DNA from: Flavobacterium ginsengisoli
GTDB lineage: Bacteria; Bacteroidota; Bacteroidia; Flavobacteriales; Flavobacteriaceae
DNA length: 64,000 bases
NCBI RefSeq assembly: GCF_029625315.1
Contig: NZ_CP121110.1
Span: 5,128,501-5,192,500, forward strand
Direction of reading: 5' to 3'
Part shown: positions 17,205 through 27,600 of the stretch, piece by piece
Layout of the letters: every line of letters starts with the position of its first letter
How positions within the stretch are numbered: position 1 is the first letter of the stretch
Position numbers and translations under genes: made by a program
The notes under the pieces: generated by a model
The model's database searches: none
Told to the model about the DNA's origin: nothing
The model's input: only the letters and a program-made list of their open reading frames with translations

Positions 17205-17235
17205 AAATCCGATTTACTTTTAGTAAATCGGATTT
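17205..17235 (-). terminator. Perfect 13-bp hairpin terminator
   Basis: AAATCCGATTTAC (17205-17217) and GTAAATCGGATTT (17223-17235) pair perfectly around loop TTTTA, with flanking A- and T-runs. It lies directly downstream of the outer-membrane-type gene that ends at 17257. Confidence 0.8.
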
Positions 17236-17256
17236 CGTTAAATAATTATATGTCTT

Positions 17257-17846
17257 TTAAAAAACGTAACCAATTCTTAGATGTAAATAAGGCGTGTATT
17301 GGCTTTCAGTTGTATTAAAATCATCTACATTTTGTGCGTGTCCGTTGTATGAGTTTGCTTTTAGAAATACGAGTCTGTATCCTAATCCGACTCCAGTTTC
17401 ATAAGTAAAATGATCTCCAATCGAACGTTTTATTCCCCAAGTTGGAATAATAGACAAATCTGCTGTTTTGGTAATATTGTCATCTAGATTTATTACAAAC
17501 CAATCCGGATGATAACTTGTTCTTAAAGAAAGATAGTTGCCGCTATTGTTAGAAGTTTTTCTTCCTTGAGAATTTCTTTTTTCAAATTGTAATAAAATCT
17601 GGGTTCTAATGTTATAACTGGCTGTAGAATAAAACCAGCTTCGTCGTAATGGTCTCCTACTGCAAAATCGTATTCGATACCAATTTCGCTTCTTAATGCG
17701 AGTGAATTAGCAAGTTTAAATTCGTTATTAAGCCATAATCCTGCAAATCCAGTTTGGATTGAGAACATTGATTTTTCAACACTGGCTTCTTGGGCTTTTA
17801 AATTAATGGTTATTCCTAAAATGATAAAAAGGAAAATTTTCTTCAT
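17257..17846 (-). CDS. Outer-membrane beta-barrel-type hypothetical protein (frame broken as sequenced)
   Basis: Two frames join into about 196 residues. There is a signal peptide (1-18, ending 'INLKAQ'), then amphipathic strands 'MFSIQTGFAGLWLNNEFKLANSLALRSEIGIEYDF' and, after the break, 'YLSLRTSYHPDWFVINLDDN', 'LSIIPTWGIKRSIGDHFTYETGVGLGYRLVF' and a C-terminal 'YTPYLHLRIGYVF' ending in Phe, as in outer-membrane barrels. The break is explained by loss of one A from the run complementary to T6 at 17577-17582; restoring it gives N-L-K-K-R-N-S-Q-G-R-K. Function unknown. Confidence 0.65.
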
Positions 17847-17970
17847 ACTATTTCTGATTTGTAAAAATGGGTTAGTTAGATTTTTGCGAAAATAATATTA
17901 AAATATTAAAAAACTAATTTTTTAAAAGAGTAAGGTTTACATTGTCGATTTGATTAAAAAGCATAAAAAA

Positions 17971-17997
17971 AACCGATCTGTTTTCACAAATCGGATT
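17971..17997 (-). terminator. Hairpin terminator after the DUF1254 gene
   Basis: CCGAT and ATCGG (17973-17977 / 17990-17994) enclose CTGTTTTCACAA. It is almost identical to the hairpin at 19748-19779. Confidence 0.75.
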
Positions 17998-18027
17998 AAA
18001 TCTCTTGGGGTAAATTCTTTTCCCTAA

Positions 18028-19473
18028 TTATTTTACTTTTTCTAAATCATTCAGTTTCCAACTTTGATCATATAGATTTGGTTTAGGGCCATAGAAACGT
18101 GCAAGAATTTCAAATTTACCGTTAGAATCTGTTGGTACCCAATTAGATTCACCGCTTTCTGGCGGTGTCGGACCAAAGAAAAGATCAACAGTACCATCAC
18201 TATTGGTTTTAAGTCCTGGCGTTTGAGAAGAGCGTGCGGCCCATTTTTTATCTCGTATGAAAGTATGGGTTTCACGATTATAAACAGTCATTGACCAATA
18301 TTGTTTTACGGGAACATTTGCAGGAACGGTAACTTTATACGTGTTTTTTCCGTCAAGCGGATTACCTTCTTTATCTACTATTTGCATTAAATAATATTGA
18401 GATTCACCCAAATGTTTGGCACTGAAGAATGCAATCATGTAACAAACTGCACGATTATCTATTGGATAAATTTCGGATATTCCGTAGGTGCTTTTTACAC
18501 TTCGAATGTTGTCTTCATCTGCAGGAAAGAACCAGTGAGTATCTTTGTAAAAGGGTTTTGTAGCTTCATAATTATATTCTAACCATTCTTTTGCAGTCTT
18601 AACGGCGTGTGCTAATATTTCTTTGGTACGAGCATCGGGACTGAATGATTTTCCTCTTTCTATACCTATTGTTTTTAGAGGATCAATCATAACGCGATCT
18701 CTACTAAGCCATGGCTCTACCTGTACTATTTTATTTAAGGTTTCGTAAAAAGTAAAGTCAAAAGGTATATTTGATTCGTATACTTTGTCGCTTGCGTCTA
18801 CAAAAGTTGTAGTAGGATTATTTGAAGCTTCACTTAACGGATAAAGTTTAATTCGTTTAGAATATGCCACAGCTGTTGCAACGTCTGCAGCACTTCCGCT
18901 TTTTAAGACAGAACGCAATAATGCATAACCTCTGTAAGTATCAGATTGTAAAGGAATATAACCTGCAGGAATTTTACTTTTATCATAACCTGGCGGCAGA
19001 AAAAGGTATTTTCCTCCTTTGCCTTTATCAACTCCTCCTGGGCCAACATCTTCGAGGGCATTTTGCCAGTAGGTCATAACGCTTCCGTTAAAAACGCCAT
19101 TATCAGCTGGCGGAATTTCAAGCACAACCGGTCCTACTTTTTCGGTATTGAAAAAGGGCATTAAATAAATTACATCTGGATTTGGAGTCAGGGTTTGATT
19201 TTTCCAGTCTAACAACTTTGGCCAGATAACAACTTGATTGTAATTGCCATTTAGTTTCTCCAGTGCGTCGTACATTAATTGATAATTAACAGCAGGCATT
19301 CCCCATATTGCGGCTTCAACGCCACGTTGATACAAAATTTCTTCTTTAATATTTGCTGGTTTAAATGCAGTTGTGTTGTCTTTACTGCTTTTGTTTTCGG
19401 TATCTGTCGTTTTGGTCTGATTGCGACCTAAAAGTAACAGTAAACTTAAAACTGAAAGGAAGGTTTTTTTCAT
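18028..19473 (-). CDS. DUF1254/DUF1214 domain protein
   Basis: A 481-residue exported protein. After an N-terminal hydrophobic segment (1-16) come a DUF1254 region (about 45-180, 'GMPAVNYQLMYDALEKLNGNYNQVVIWPKLLDWKNQTLTPNPDVIYLMPFF') and a C-terminal DUF1214 region (about 355-470, 'YKVTVPANVPVKQYWSMTVYNRETHTFIRDKKWAARSSQTPGLKTNSDGTVDLFFGP'). The family is widespread and unassigned biochemically. Homologues are often lipoproteins; here the position after 'LLLLLG' is Arg (CGC) where Cys (TGC) would give a lipobox. Flanked by matching terminators, so it is probably monocistronic. Confidence 0.85.
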   Translation of the reverse strand: MKKTFLSVLSLLLLLGRNQTKTTDTENKSSKDNTTAFKPANIKEEILYQRGVEAAIWGMPAVNYQLMYDALEKLNGNYNQVVIWPKLLDWKNQTLTPNPDVIYLMPFFNTEKVGPVVLEIPPADNGVFNGSVMTYWQNALEDVGPGGVDKGKGGKYLFLPPGYDKSKIPAGYIPLQSDTYRGYALLRSVLKSGSAADVATAVAYSKRIKLYPLSEASNNPTTTFVDASDKVYESNIPFDFTFYETLNKIVQVEPWLSRDRVMIDPLKTIGIERGKSFSPDARTKEILAHAVKTAKEWLEYNYEATKPFYKDTHWFFPADEDNIRSVKSTYGISEIYPIDNRAVCYMIAFFSAKHLGESQYYLMQIVDKEGNPLDGKNTYKVTVPANVPVKQYWSMTVYNRETHTFIRDKKWAARSSQTPGLKTNSDGTVDLFFGPTPPESGESNWVPTDSNGKFEILARFYGPKPNLYDQSWKLNDLEKVK

Positions 19474-19838
19474 AATATTAATTTATTAGGAATTATAAAT
19501 TTTATTATTCTTCATTCTTCAGCTTTTAAGAAATAGGAGGCCTTATAAATCAAAAACCGAAGTTAACCTATGTTTTCTGCTTCTTTTATCAACTAATGAA
19601 AGCAGGATTTATTTTTTGTATTGGAGTTCGAGGAGACTAAAATCGTTGTTGCAATTTTTGTAAGGCTAAAAATACAAAAAAAGATTATTAATAAGATGTT
19701 TTTTTCTTATTGTATTCTTTTTCAAAGCTTTTGTATTGTTGTAAAAAAAAATCCGATCTGTTTTCACAAATCGGATTTTATAAATTGAAAATTATATATA
19801 ACTCCGTAAAGATGTTTAGGTCTCTACTTTGTATATTT
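19474..19838. other. Intergenic region between lpdA and the DUF1254 gene
   Basis: About 365 bases of AT-rich sequence without a convincing gene on either strand. The only structured feature seen is the terminator at 19748-19779. The promoter of the DUF1254 gene presumably lies in the lower half but no clear TTTG / TAnnTTTG pair is assigned. Confidence 0.6.
19748..19779 (-). terminator. Hairpin terminator after lpdA
   Basis: AAAATCCGAT (19748-19757) pairs with ATCGGATTTT (19770-19779) around CTGTTTTCACAA. It lies 60 bases beyond the lpdA stop. Confidence 0.8.
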
Positions 19839-21227
19839 TTACAAGTGAATTACTTCGCCGTAAGCATCAGCAACAGCTTCCATAACAGCCTCGCTCATTG
19901 TTGGGTGAGGGTGGATAGATTTAAGGATTTCGTGACCTGTAGTTTCTAGTTTACGAGCTACAACTGCTTCTGCAATCATATCTGTAACACCAGCACCAAT
20001 CATGTGGCATCCTAACCATTCTCCATATTTAGCATCGAAGATTACTTTTACGAATCCGTCAGCATTTCCAGCGGCTTTTGCTTTTCCAGAAGCTGAGAAT
20101 GGGAATTTACCAATTTTTAATTCGTAACCTTTTTCTTTAGCTTGTTTTTCTGTTAAACCAACAGAAGCGATTTCTGGAGTTGCATAAGTACAACCAGGAA
20201 CGTTTCCGTAATCGATTGGCTCAACGTGTAAACCTTTAATTTTCTCCACACAGTTGATACCTTCAGCAGAAGCAACGTGAGCTAAAGCTTGACCTGGAGT
20301 AACGTCTCCAATTGCGTAGTATCCTGGAATGTTAGTTTCGTTGTAAGCGTTTACTAAGATTTTATCTCTGTCAACAGCAATACCAACTTCTTCTAATCCG
20401 ATGTTTTCAATGTTTGTTTTAATTCCAACTGCAGAAAGTACGATGTCTGCTTCAAGAACTTCTTCTCCTTTTGCAGTTTTAACAAAAGCTTTAACTCCTG
20501 CACCAGTTGTGTCAATACGCTCAACAGATGAGTTAGTCATTACTTTAATTCCTGATTTTTTCAAAGAACGCTCAAATTGTTTTGAGATATCTTCGTCTTC
20601 TACAGGAACTACATTTGGCATAAATTCTACAATAGTAACATCTGTTCCCATTGAGTTGTAGAAATGAGCGAACTCCACTCCAATTGCTCCAGAACCTACA
20701 ATGATCATAGATTTTGGCTGAGTTGGTAATGTCATTGCCTGACGGTATCCAATTACTTTTACACCATCTTGAGGTAAGTTTGGTAACTCACGAGAACGAG
20801 CACCAGTTGCGATGATAATGTGATCAGCGCTGTATTCTGTAACTTTATTATCTTTATCAGTAACGTCAAGTTTTTTTCCTGGTTTTAGTTTTCCAAAACC
20901 TTCAATAACGTCAATTTTGTTTTTTTTCATCAAGAATTGAACTCCTTTGCTCATTCCTTCGGCAACACCACGGCTACGTTGAATAACTGCAGGGAAATCT
21001 TTATCAAATTCAGAAACTTTCAATCCGTAGTCAGAAGCGTGTTTAAGGTAATCAAAAACCTGAGCAGATTTTAAAAGCGCTTTTGTTGGGATACATCCCC
21101 AGTTAAGGCAAACTCCACCAAGATTTTCTTTTTCTACTACAGCTACTTTAAAGCCTAATTGAGAAGCTCTAATCGCTGTTACATATCCTCCAGGACCACT
21201 TCCTAAAACAATAACGTCGTATTTCAT
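19839..21227 (-). CDS. lpdA: Dihydrolipoyl dehydrogenase (E3)
   Basis: A 462-residue class I flavoprotein disulfide reductase that reoxidises dihydrolipoamide in 2-oxoacid dehydrogenase and glycine cleavage complexes. FAD-binding 'GSGPGGYVTAIRAS' is at about 9-22 and the redox-active disulfide in 'GGVCLNWGCIPTKALL' at about 37-52 (CxxxxC). NAD-binding 'VGSGAIGVEFAHFY' is near 177-190, the second FAD contact is 'AIGDVTPGQALAHVASAEG', and the catalytic His-Glu is in 'HPHPTMSEAVMEA' near the C-terminus. Full length for the family. Read alone with its own terminator. Confidence 0.95.
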   Translation of the reverse strand: MKYDVIVLGSGPGGYVTAIRASQLGFKVAVVEKENLGGVCLNWGCIPTKALLKSAQVFDYLKHASDYGLKVSEFDKDFPAVIQRSRGVAEGMSKGVQFLMKKNKIDVIEGFGKLKPGKKLDVTDKDNKVTEYSADHIIIATGARSRELPNLPQDGVKVIGYRQAMTLPTQPKSMIIVGSGAIGVEFAHFYNSMGTDVTIVEFMPNVVPVEDEDISKQFERSLKKSGIKVMTNSSVERIDTTGAGVKAFVKTAKGEEVLEADIVLSAVGIKTNIENIGLEEVGIAVDRDKILVNAYNETNIPGYYAIGDVTPGQALAHVASAEGINCVEKIKGLHVEPIDYGNVPGCTYATPEIASVGLTEKQAKEKGYELKIGKFPFSASGKAKAAGNADGFVKVIFDAKYGEWLGCHMIGAGVTDMIAEAVVARKLETTGHEILKSIHPHPTMSEAVMEAVADAYGEVIHL

Positions 21228-21486
21228 TTTTTTTGTTTTTAGTATTAACTATCGAAAATGAAGTTTGTATTTCCGAAACTCATCTTTCGATTTCTTCTTT
21301 TGTTATTTGTGATTGCGAATTTAAGGATTTATTTTATATGAACACTTGAAATTTTGTTTTTAAAGACAGAGATTTTGGTCTTTTCACAGAAACCGAATGA
21401 ATTGTGAATTGTAAATTGTGAATTATGAATTGATTTTTATTATTTAATGAGTAATTGTTGGTGGTTGATTGTTAATGGCAAAAAAA

Positions 21487-21557
21487 TAAGCCACAGATTA
21501 CACAGATTAAAATGATTTAAAAAAAATCTGTGTTAATCTGTGTAATCTGTGGCTTAT
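21487..21557. repeat. Perfect 23-bp inverted repeat (CACAGATTACACAG family)
   Basis: Arms at 21487-21509 and 21535-21557 are perfect reverse complements beginning ATAAGCCACAGATTACACAG. It lies in the 383-base spacer 21228-21610, which otherwise contains only short 'gaattgtgaattgtaaatt' simple repeats and no gene. A degenerate relative is near 63605-63645. Confidence 0.85.
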
Positions 21558-21610
21558 ATAATTATGAGTTATGAATTAATAATTTACCATTCACAATTAA
21601 GAATTCACCA

Positions 21611-22195
21611 TTAAACTTTTACATGTCCCCAGTTTTCTCCGCTGGCAATTCTTCTGATTTGCATTTCGCTTACTCCAAACTGTTTTGCAATCATTTTAAG
21701 ACGTGTTTTTTGTTCTGGTCTTGCAAGGATTTTTTTAATTAACATCACTTTTGTAGTGGTTAATTTTCGGCCGTCAGCTTTTAGATTGTGCTCAATTAAG
21801 TTCTTTTTTGCCTGAATAACACGCGGACTTTTACGGCTGTGTGCCATCATTTCTTGTTTTGTAGCCCAACGCAGATTGCGCTCATCATCGTTTGCTCTGT
21901 TATAATCTAAGTGCAGAACATATGTTTGATCTTCAGAATCTTTCGGAATAAAATATTGGGCAACGAGTTTGTATAAGAAGAGATATTTATTTACGATTTT
22001 ATCGTCTTTTTTAACTTTAAAACGGAAAGTTGGATATCCGTCGCTTAAACCTCCTTTTAGGATCCTTCCGTTTTCAATTTCATCGGTAAAACTTATTAAT
22101 CTACCTCTGTTTGAAATGGCGTATCTTAGTTGCAATGAGGCATTTATTTCTATTTCTTTGAATTTTTCATCAGGATAAAATCTATTTTGTGGCAT
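21611..22195 (-). CDS. NUMOD4/HNH-like endonuclease-family protein
   Basis: A 194-residue protein. The N-terminal part 'FKEIEINASLQLRYAISNRGRLISF' resembles the NUMOD4 DNA-binding motif. A central 'YVLHLDYNRANDDERNLRWATKQEMMAH' (about 103-130) is an HNH-type core in which the usual N-H-x-D-x-N-x-x-N/H spacing is partly kept. A C-terminal 'IAKQFGVSEMQIRRIASGENWGHV' is a helix-turn-helix for target recognition. Such genes resemble free-standing homing endonucleases, but this one is not inside an intron or intein here, and in Bacteroidota it often looks domesticated. Nuclease activity is doubtful because the first His of the motif is replaced. Confidence 0.7.
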   Translation of the reverse strand: MPQNRFYPDEKFKEIEINASLQLRYAISNRGRLISFTDEIENGRILKGGLSDGYPTFRFKVKKDDKIVNKYLFLYKLVAQYFIPKDSEDQTYVLHLDYNRANDDERNLRWATKQEMMAHSRKSPRVIQAKKNLIEHNLKADGRKLTTTKVMLIKKILARPEQKTRLKMIAKQFGVSEMQIRRIASGENWGHVKV

Positions 22196-22420
22196 TGTCT
22201 TTTACATTTGATTTCTATACTCTCAAAGATAAAGAATAAACAAAAAATTTCTGCTATGTAACTGATTGTGAAAGGTCAATTTTATGATTTCTATAACGCT
22301 AATTTAACGTTTTAAAGCGTTTTTGACAGTTTTTAGTCGGATTTTAAATCACAATTTGTGAATACTGCAGTTTTTTAATTTAGGAAACCAACATTAATTT
22401 ATAGCTAAATAATTATTAAA

Positions 22421-23185
22421 TTATTGATCTAGCCAATTTTTGAAATTATTGATTTCTTTTTTACTGATGAAAATTGCCTCAGATTCGGCTGGAGGAACAT
22501 TCAAAATCAATTCTACTTTCTGATTGGAGTGTTTTACAACTTCTTTTATACTGTTTCGAGTCACAATATATTTTCGATTTATTTTAAAGAAATTGAAAGG
22601 ATCTAAATTGTTTATAATATCGGTTAAGGTATTATTGTATAAGTAGCTGTTTCCTGATTTTACATGAATAAATAAATGTTTTCCTGTTGCTGTAAAATAA
22701 GTGATTTCATTTTCGTTAATAGAAATCATTTTATAACCGTGATTTACCAAGAAATGATGCTGGATTTTACTGCTTTCAGGATTTTCTATTGCTACCAAAG
22801 ATTGAAGCGTAGAATCGCTGTTGAAATTATCTTTTATTTTTTTGAATTTCTGAAGTGCTTCTAATAATTCTTCTTCTTCAAATGGTTTTAAAAGATAATC
22901 GATTGTAAAATGCTTGAAAACTGAAATAGCATAAGAGTCGTAAGCTGTGATAAAAACAACAGGGCAGGAGATAGTGGTTTTTTCGAAGATTTCGAGACTT
23001 TTCCCGTCACCCAAATGAATGTCCATAAATGCAAGATCAACTTTGTTTTCTTTAAAAAAAACAACAGCTTCTTTTACAGATTTTAAAACAGTGATTGCGG
23101 CAATCGATAAAACATCTTGCTGTTCTAAAATCGATTTTAGATAGCTAGAAGCAAGATGTTCGTCTTCGACAATGGCAATTTTCAT
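22421..23185 (-). CDS. LytTR-type response regulator
   Basis: A 254-residue two-component regulator. The receiver domain (1-120) has acidic 'VEDEH' at the start, phosphoacceptor Asp in 'VDLAFMDIHLGDG' and Lys in 'IDYLLKPFEEEEL'. The C-terminal LytTR DNA-binding domain (about 150-254) has 'HFLVNHGYKMISINENEITYFTATGKHLFIHV' and 'FFKINRKYIVTRNSI'. ATG at 23185 (MKIAIVEDE) is chosen over an in-frame ATG seven codons upstream. The LytS-type kinase at 30707-32281 on the same strand is the plausible partner, separated by the metalloprotease-SusC-SusD genes. Confidence 0.9.
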   Translation of the reverse strand: MKIAIVEDEHLASSYLKSILEQQDVLSIAAITVLKSVKEAVVFFKENKVDLAFMDIHLGDGKSLEIFEKTTISCPVVFITAYDSYAISVFKHFTIDYLLKPFEEEELLEALQKFKKIKDNFNSDSTLQSLVAIENPESSKIQHHFLVNHGYKMISINENEITYFTATGKHLFIHVKSGNSYLYNNTLTDIINNLDPFNFFKINRKYIVTRNSIKEVVKHSNQKVELILNVPPAESEAIFISKKEINNFKNWLDQ

Positions 23186-23280
23186 TTTTTCGAAATTTAT
23201 AACCAATTATACTGCAAAGATAAAATCAGTAATTCGTATTCGCAAAAAAGAGTGTAATTTGTTGCATGAATTTGTATAAA

Positions 23281-23312
23281 AAAAGGCCCAGCTGTGAAAA
23301 CTGGACCTTTTT
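23281..23312 (-). terminator. Terminator after susD-like gene
   Basis: AAAAGGCCCAG pairs with CTGGACCTTTT with a single C/A mismatch, around a short loop, with an A-tract on one side. It separates the SusC/SusD unit from the LytTR regulator gene, which therefore probably also has its own promoter. Confidence 0.7.
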
Positions 23313-23331
23313 AAAAAAAACAATAGGTGTA

Positions 23332-24651
23332 TTATAGATTGGGATTATTCAATCTCGCGTTTGCTGGGTAAATAAGAGTATAACGCGGATCATTTTGTAT
23401 CAAAGTATAATTTTGCCCTTTTAGAGTATGAACAATCTGTTTTTGTGTTGTTCTTCTTAAATCAAACCAACGCTGACCTTCGACAACAAATTCACGTTGT
23501 CTTTCTGCCAATATAAAGTTGGTTAGATCTGCTGCATTCATAGCGTTTACTTGGCTTTCAAGTTGTGTGTATCCTGTTGCAGAATATCTGTTTTTTACAA
23601 AACTTAAAACAGTTCTTTTAGCGTCTGAGATATTGTTCAATTTTACAGATGTTTCTGCTTTTGTCAAATACAACTCAGAAGTTCTGATAGTACATTTGTT
23701 CTCGTCGAATCTTCCTTTTTCAATTATGTAATTGCTTCCACTAGTTGAAAAGTAAAGAGGAAAACGCAAATCTGTCGTTTTGCTATAAGCATTAATCAAC
23801 TCTGGCGATGCAAAAGAAGATTCCATAATGTCGGTAGTATATCCTACTTCTATAGCTAAAATAGATTCTGCAGTATCAAACTTTGTTGGAATAATAGGAG
23901 TCGAATTTAGATTAACCAGATTACTGTTTATTGCAAGTGCTTTGTTGGCAGCATCTAAAGATTTTTGCCATTCCTGTCTATAAAGATAAATTCGGCTTTC
24001 TAAGCTATATAAAGCAACTTTAGAAAAGCGGTAGTTTATGCCTTTAGTTTGAGAACTTACATTGATTAATTTTTCAGCTTCATTAGTGTCTGAAATAATT
24101 TGGTTGTAAATAACTTCAACAGTTTGCGGAACAAAAACTTGTTCTAAGTCGATTTCTAAAGCTAACGGAACTGATTTGTCTGAAGCAGCTGTTGCCGCAT
24201 TGTATGATTTTCCAAAAAGATTTACCAAGTCAAAATAAGCTAAAGCTCTAAGTGCATAAGCTTCTCCAATTAATTGATCTCTTTCAGGAGAAGCATCCAG
24301 TTTTTTTGAAGCTTCATTGATTACTACATTGGTATAGAAAATTGTAGTGTAAAGTTCGTCGTATGGAAAACTTTTGGTAAACTGATCTGGGTTTCCATCT
24401 TTCCAGATATGAATATCTCTATAAGAAACAGTTCTGTCACTATCTTCATTCAAAACCAATTCGTCTGTACGCATAGACGTCAATGCTTTGTGTTCTGGAT
24501 ATATCGAGTAGCCTGTAGTTAAAACAGCTCGAAATTGTGGTAAAGTTTCTGGAATCACTTTTCCGATAGGAGTAACATCCAGATATTCATCGCAACTACT
24601 TACAGCAATTGATGCAACGAAAAGGAATATATATTTTGAGAATTTTTTCAT
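23332..24651 (-). CDS. SusD/RagB-like outer-membrane lipoprotein
   Basis: A 439-residue surface lipoprotein with lipobox 'AVSSC' (Cys20) followed by 'DEYLDVTPIGKVIPETL', the usual SusD opening. The body has 'EAYALRALAYFDLVNLFGKSYN' (TPR-like, about 130-152). The end 'FILAERQREFVVEGQRWFDLRRT' (about 385-407) is the hallmark of RagB/SusD C-termini. It captures ligand for the partner SusC beta-barrel encoded immediately upstream, with 11 bases between. Somewhat shorter than starch-type SusD; relatives of this size are frequent next to metalloprotease genes. Confidence 0.9.
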   Translation of the reverse strand: MKKFSKYIFLFVASIAVSSCDEYLDVTPIGKVIPETLPQFRAVLTTGYSIYPEHKALTSMRTDELVLNEDSDRTVSYRDIHIWKDGNPDQFTKSFPYDELYTTIFYTNVVINEASKKLDASPERDQLIGEAYALRALAYFDLVNLFGKSYNAATAASDKSVPLALEIDLEQVFVPQTVEVIYNQIISDTNEAEKLINVSSQTKGINYRFSKVALYSLESRIYLYRQEWQKSLDAANKALAINSNLVNLNSTPIIPTKFDTAESILAIEVGYTTDIMESSFASPELINAYSKTTDLRFPLYFSTSGSNYIIEKGRFDENKCTIRTSELYLTKAETSVKLNNISDAKRTVLSFVKNRYSATGYTQLESQVNAMNAADLTNFILAERQREFVVEGQRWFDLRRTTQKQIVHTLKGQNYTLIQNDPRYTLIYPANARLNNPNL

Positions 24652-24662
24652 CTTTAATTGTA

Positions 24663-27600
24663 TTAGAAAGTTACATTACATCCTATTGTAAATGATCTAG
24701 GAACTGGCTGAGCATAAATGTTTCCGTATGTTTCAGGATCAAAATATCCTTTAAAATCAGAACCTACTACAAATAGGTTTCTCGCTTCAACATTTAATCT
24801 GATGCTTTGAATGTTAATTTGATCTGTGAATGCTTTAGGTAATGTATAACCTAAACGCACACTGCTTAATCTCATGTAGCTCATTTCGCTAACCCATGTG
24901 TCCAAATAGTTGTATGTAGGCATTTGATTTGCTCCAGCAAACCATAAATAAGCTAAATAAGAATCTCCTGTTCCAGAATCTTTACTTGTAATTCCTGGTA
25001 AATTAGAAGATGTATTGGTTGGTGACCAAGCATTTAAGATATCTGTAGTATAGTTTTGTCCTCTATCTACTTGTGTTCCGTTATAAGGAGGTGTTTTAAC
25101 TACTGTTTGTTTTAAATTGAAAGTCTGCGACAACTGTCAAATCAAAATTGCTTATTTTAAATGTGTTGGTAATACCTCCAGTAAATTTCGGGTCTTTGTC
25201 TCCTAAATAAACAAATAAATCTCTGAATTCTGCGGCCGTTAAACTTGATTGTGCAAATTCTCCTGGAAAAAAGTCTGCATAAGGATCAAATAAACCAAAG
25301 AAAGTTTGTGCGTTTACCGTTTCTCCTTTTTTGTTTACAAATAATGGATAACCGTTTTCATCGATTCCGTTTGTTTTAAATCCGAAGACAGCATTTACAG
25401 CATGACCTTCTTGGTTTGGCGTATAAGTGTTGTCGCGAATCTCTAAACGGTCAACATTACTCTTGTTATGTGCAAAGTTGATGTTTGTTGTCCATTTAAA
25501 ATTAGGGCGATCTATGTTTTTTGTCGCGATAGCGATTTCATAACCTTTGTTGCTTACTTGCGCCCAGTTCATGTTTGTAAACTCAAAACCATTTTCTAAA
25601 GGCAAAGATCTCATGCCAATTAAGTCGGTGCTTTTTCTTCCGTAAGCATCTGTAACAATGCTGATGCGGTTATTGAATAAACCTAAATCTAAACCAAAGT
25701 TGGTATTTTGTGTTTTTTCCCAACGTAATTTATCGTTTGGTGGACTTATAACAACGATTGTTGGTTCTGTTGTTCCTGGTAAAATAGTAGTTATTTTGTT
25801 GTTCCCCATTACGTAAGGCGAAGTTCCTTTATCAATATTACCTTGTAAACCGTAAGAAGCACGAAGTCTTAAATTAGAAACCACTTTACTGTCTTTTAGG
25901 AAGTTTTCTTGAGAAACTAACCAAGATCCAGAAACAGACCAAAGCGGTAAATATTTGTACTTAGGATCTACACCAAATAAGTCAGAACCATCATATCTAA
26001 TACTTCCAAAGAAGCTATATTTTCTATCATAAGTATAAGAACCAGTTGCGTAAAATGAAGCAAAAGCATTTTCGTTTTGGTTTTTTACGTATGTTCTATA
26101 TTCAGGATTGTTTGCAAAGTCTGAATTTGGGAAAATAATTTGCTGTGTTGTCAATGTGTTTTGGTCAAATCCAAAACCTTTTGTTGCAATACTTGTATTG
26201 TAAGTTCTTCTTAACTCATTACCCACCATTGCTTCAATTTCGTGTTTTTCACCTAAAGTCTTGCTATAGTTAACCATTGTTTTTAGGTTATACTGAAAGA
26301 AATCGGTGTTTGAATTTTGAATAATACCGCCATTTGGAAGGAAATAATTGAATTTTCCGTCTTTGTAATAACGTGTTTGTTCTTTTGTTCTTCTTGTAAA
26401 ATAAGTGTCTGCAGTGACAAATTTTTCACTTGAGCTATTGTCTAACTGTAAACCTAATTGGCTAGTTACTCGTAAGTCTTTTGTGATTTTGTATTCAGCG
26501 TCTAATAAAGCCTTAACAGCTCTAGTTTTTAAATCGTAAGAAGTATTGTTTCTTTCTTCGATGATGTTGAAAGGAACATAACGATCAGAATAACCAACGA
26601 TGTCTGGGTCGTATTTGTAACTTCCGTCAGCATTATAAGGAGTCAAGTACGGATTTACGTTTCTTGAATAGTTTGCAGGATTAGTAAAACCACTTGTATC
26701 TGAGATGTAAGAAGTAGTTTTGGTTTCAGAACCAAAAATTCCAACACCAACTTTAAATTTATCTGTTATTTCGAAATTGTTTTTTAAAGTTAAGTTATAA
26801 CGTTTTAAACCAGTTCCAATTGTAGTTCCTTTTTCGTCATAATATCCTAAAGAGAAATAATAATCTGATTTTTCTCCACCTCCAGATAAACTTAAACCGT
26901 GCTGTGTATTAATTGCCGTTTGGTATAATAAGTTACCCCAGTTGGTATTTATATTTCTTAAACTATTAATTGATTGCTGTGTCTGCGGACTCAAAGAAGA
27001 GAATCCAACCGGCTCTGTATGCGTCTAATTCATTCGCTCCATTTAGGATACGAGCAACATCTCCACCGGTGTCTCTGTAAGTTAAATCTGCACGGCTAGC
27101 CAAATCAAGTTCAAAATCAACTTTTTGATTAGAATTCATCAAGTTTAATTTTGATATTTCTGGTCTTAGCGTAATAAAGGTATTTGTGTTGAAGTTAATC
27201 GACATTTTACCGCTTCTTCCTTTTTTGGTAGTAACAACGATTACACCATTTGCAGCACGTGCACCATAAATAGCTGTTGCAGCCGCATCTTTTAAGATGG
27301 TAATATCTTTAATATCATCTGGATTTAAACCAGCGATAGAATAGTTATTTAAAACATCAATATTGTCTTTATCATAATTTTTAGGAACATCATTGTTCTC
27401 TAACGGAAGTCCGTCTAAAACCCATAAAGGATCTTGAGAACCGTTTAAAGAAGCTGTACCTCTAATTCTAATTTTTGCAGCCGCTCCAGGTGCTCCAGAT
27501 GGTGTAGTAACAGCAACTCCGGCAACTTGCCCAACTAATAATTGGTCGATACTAGAAACCCCAGCTTGCTGAATAGAAGCCATATCTACTTTTGTAATAG

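Noticed and set aside
21611..22195. Group I intron or intein association for the HNH-like gene
   Set aside because: No split gene or intron-like structure flanks it.
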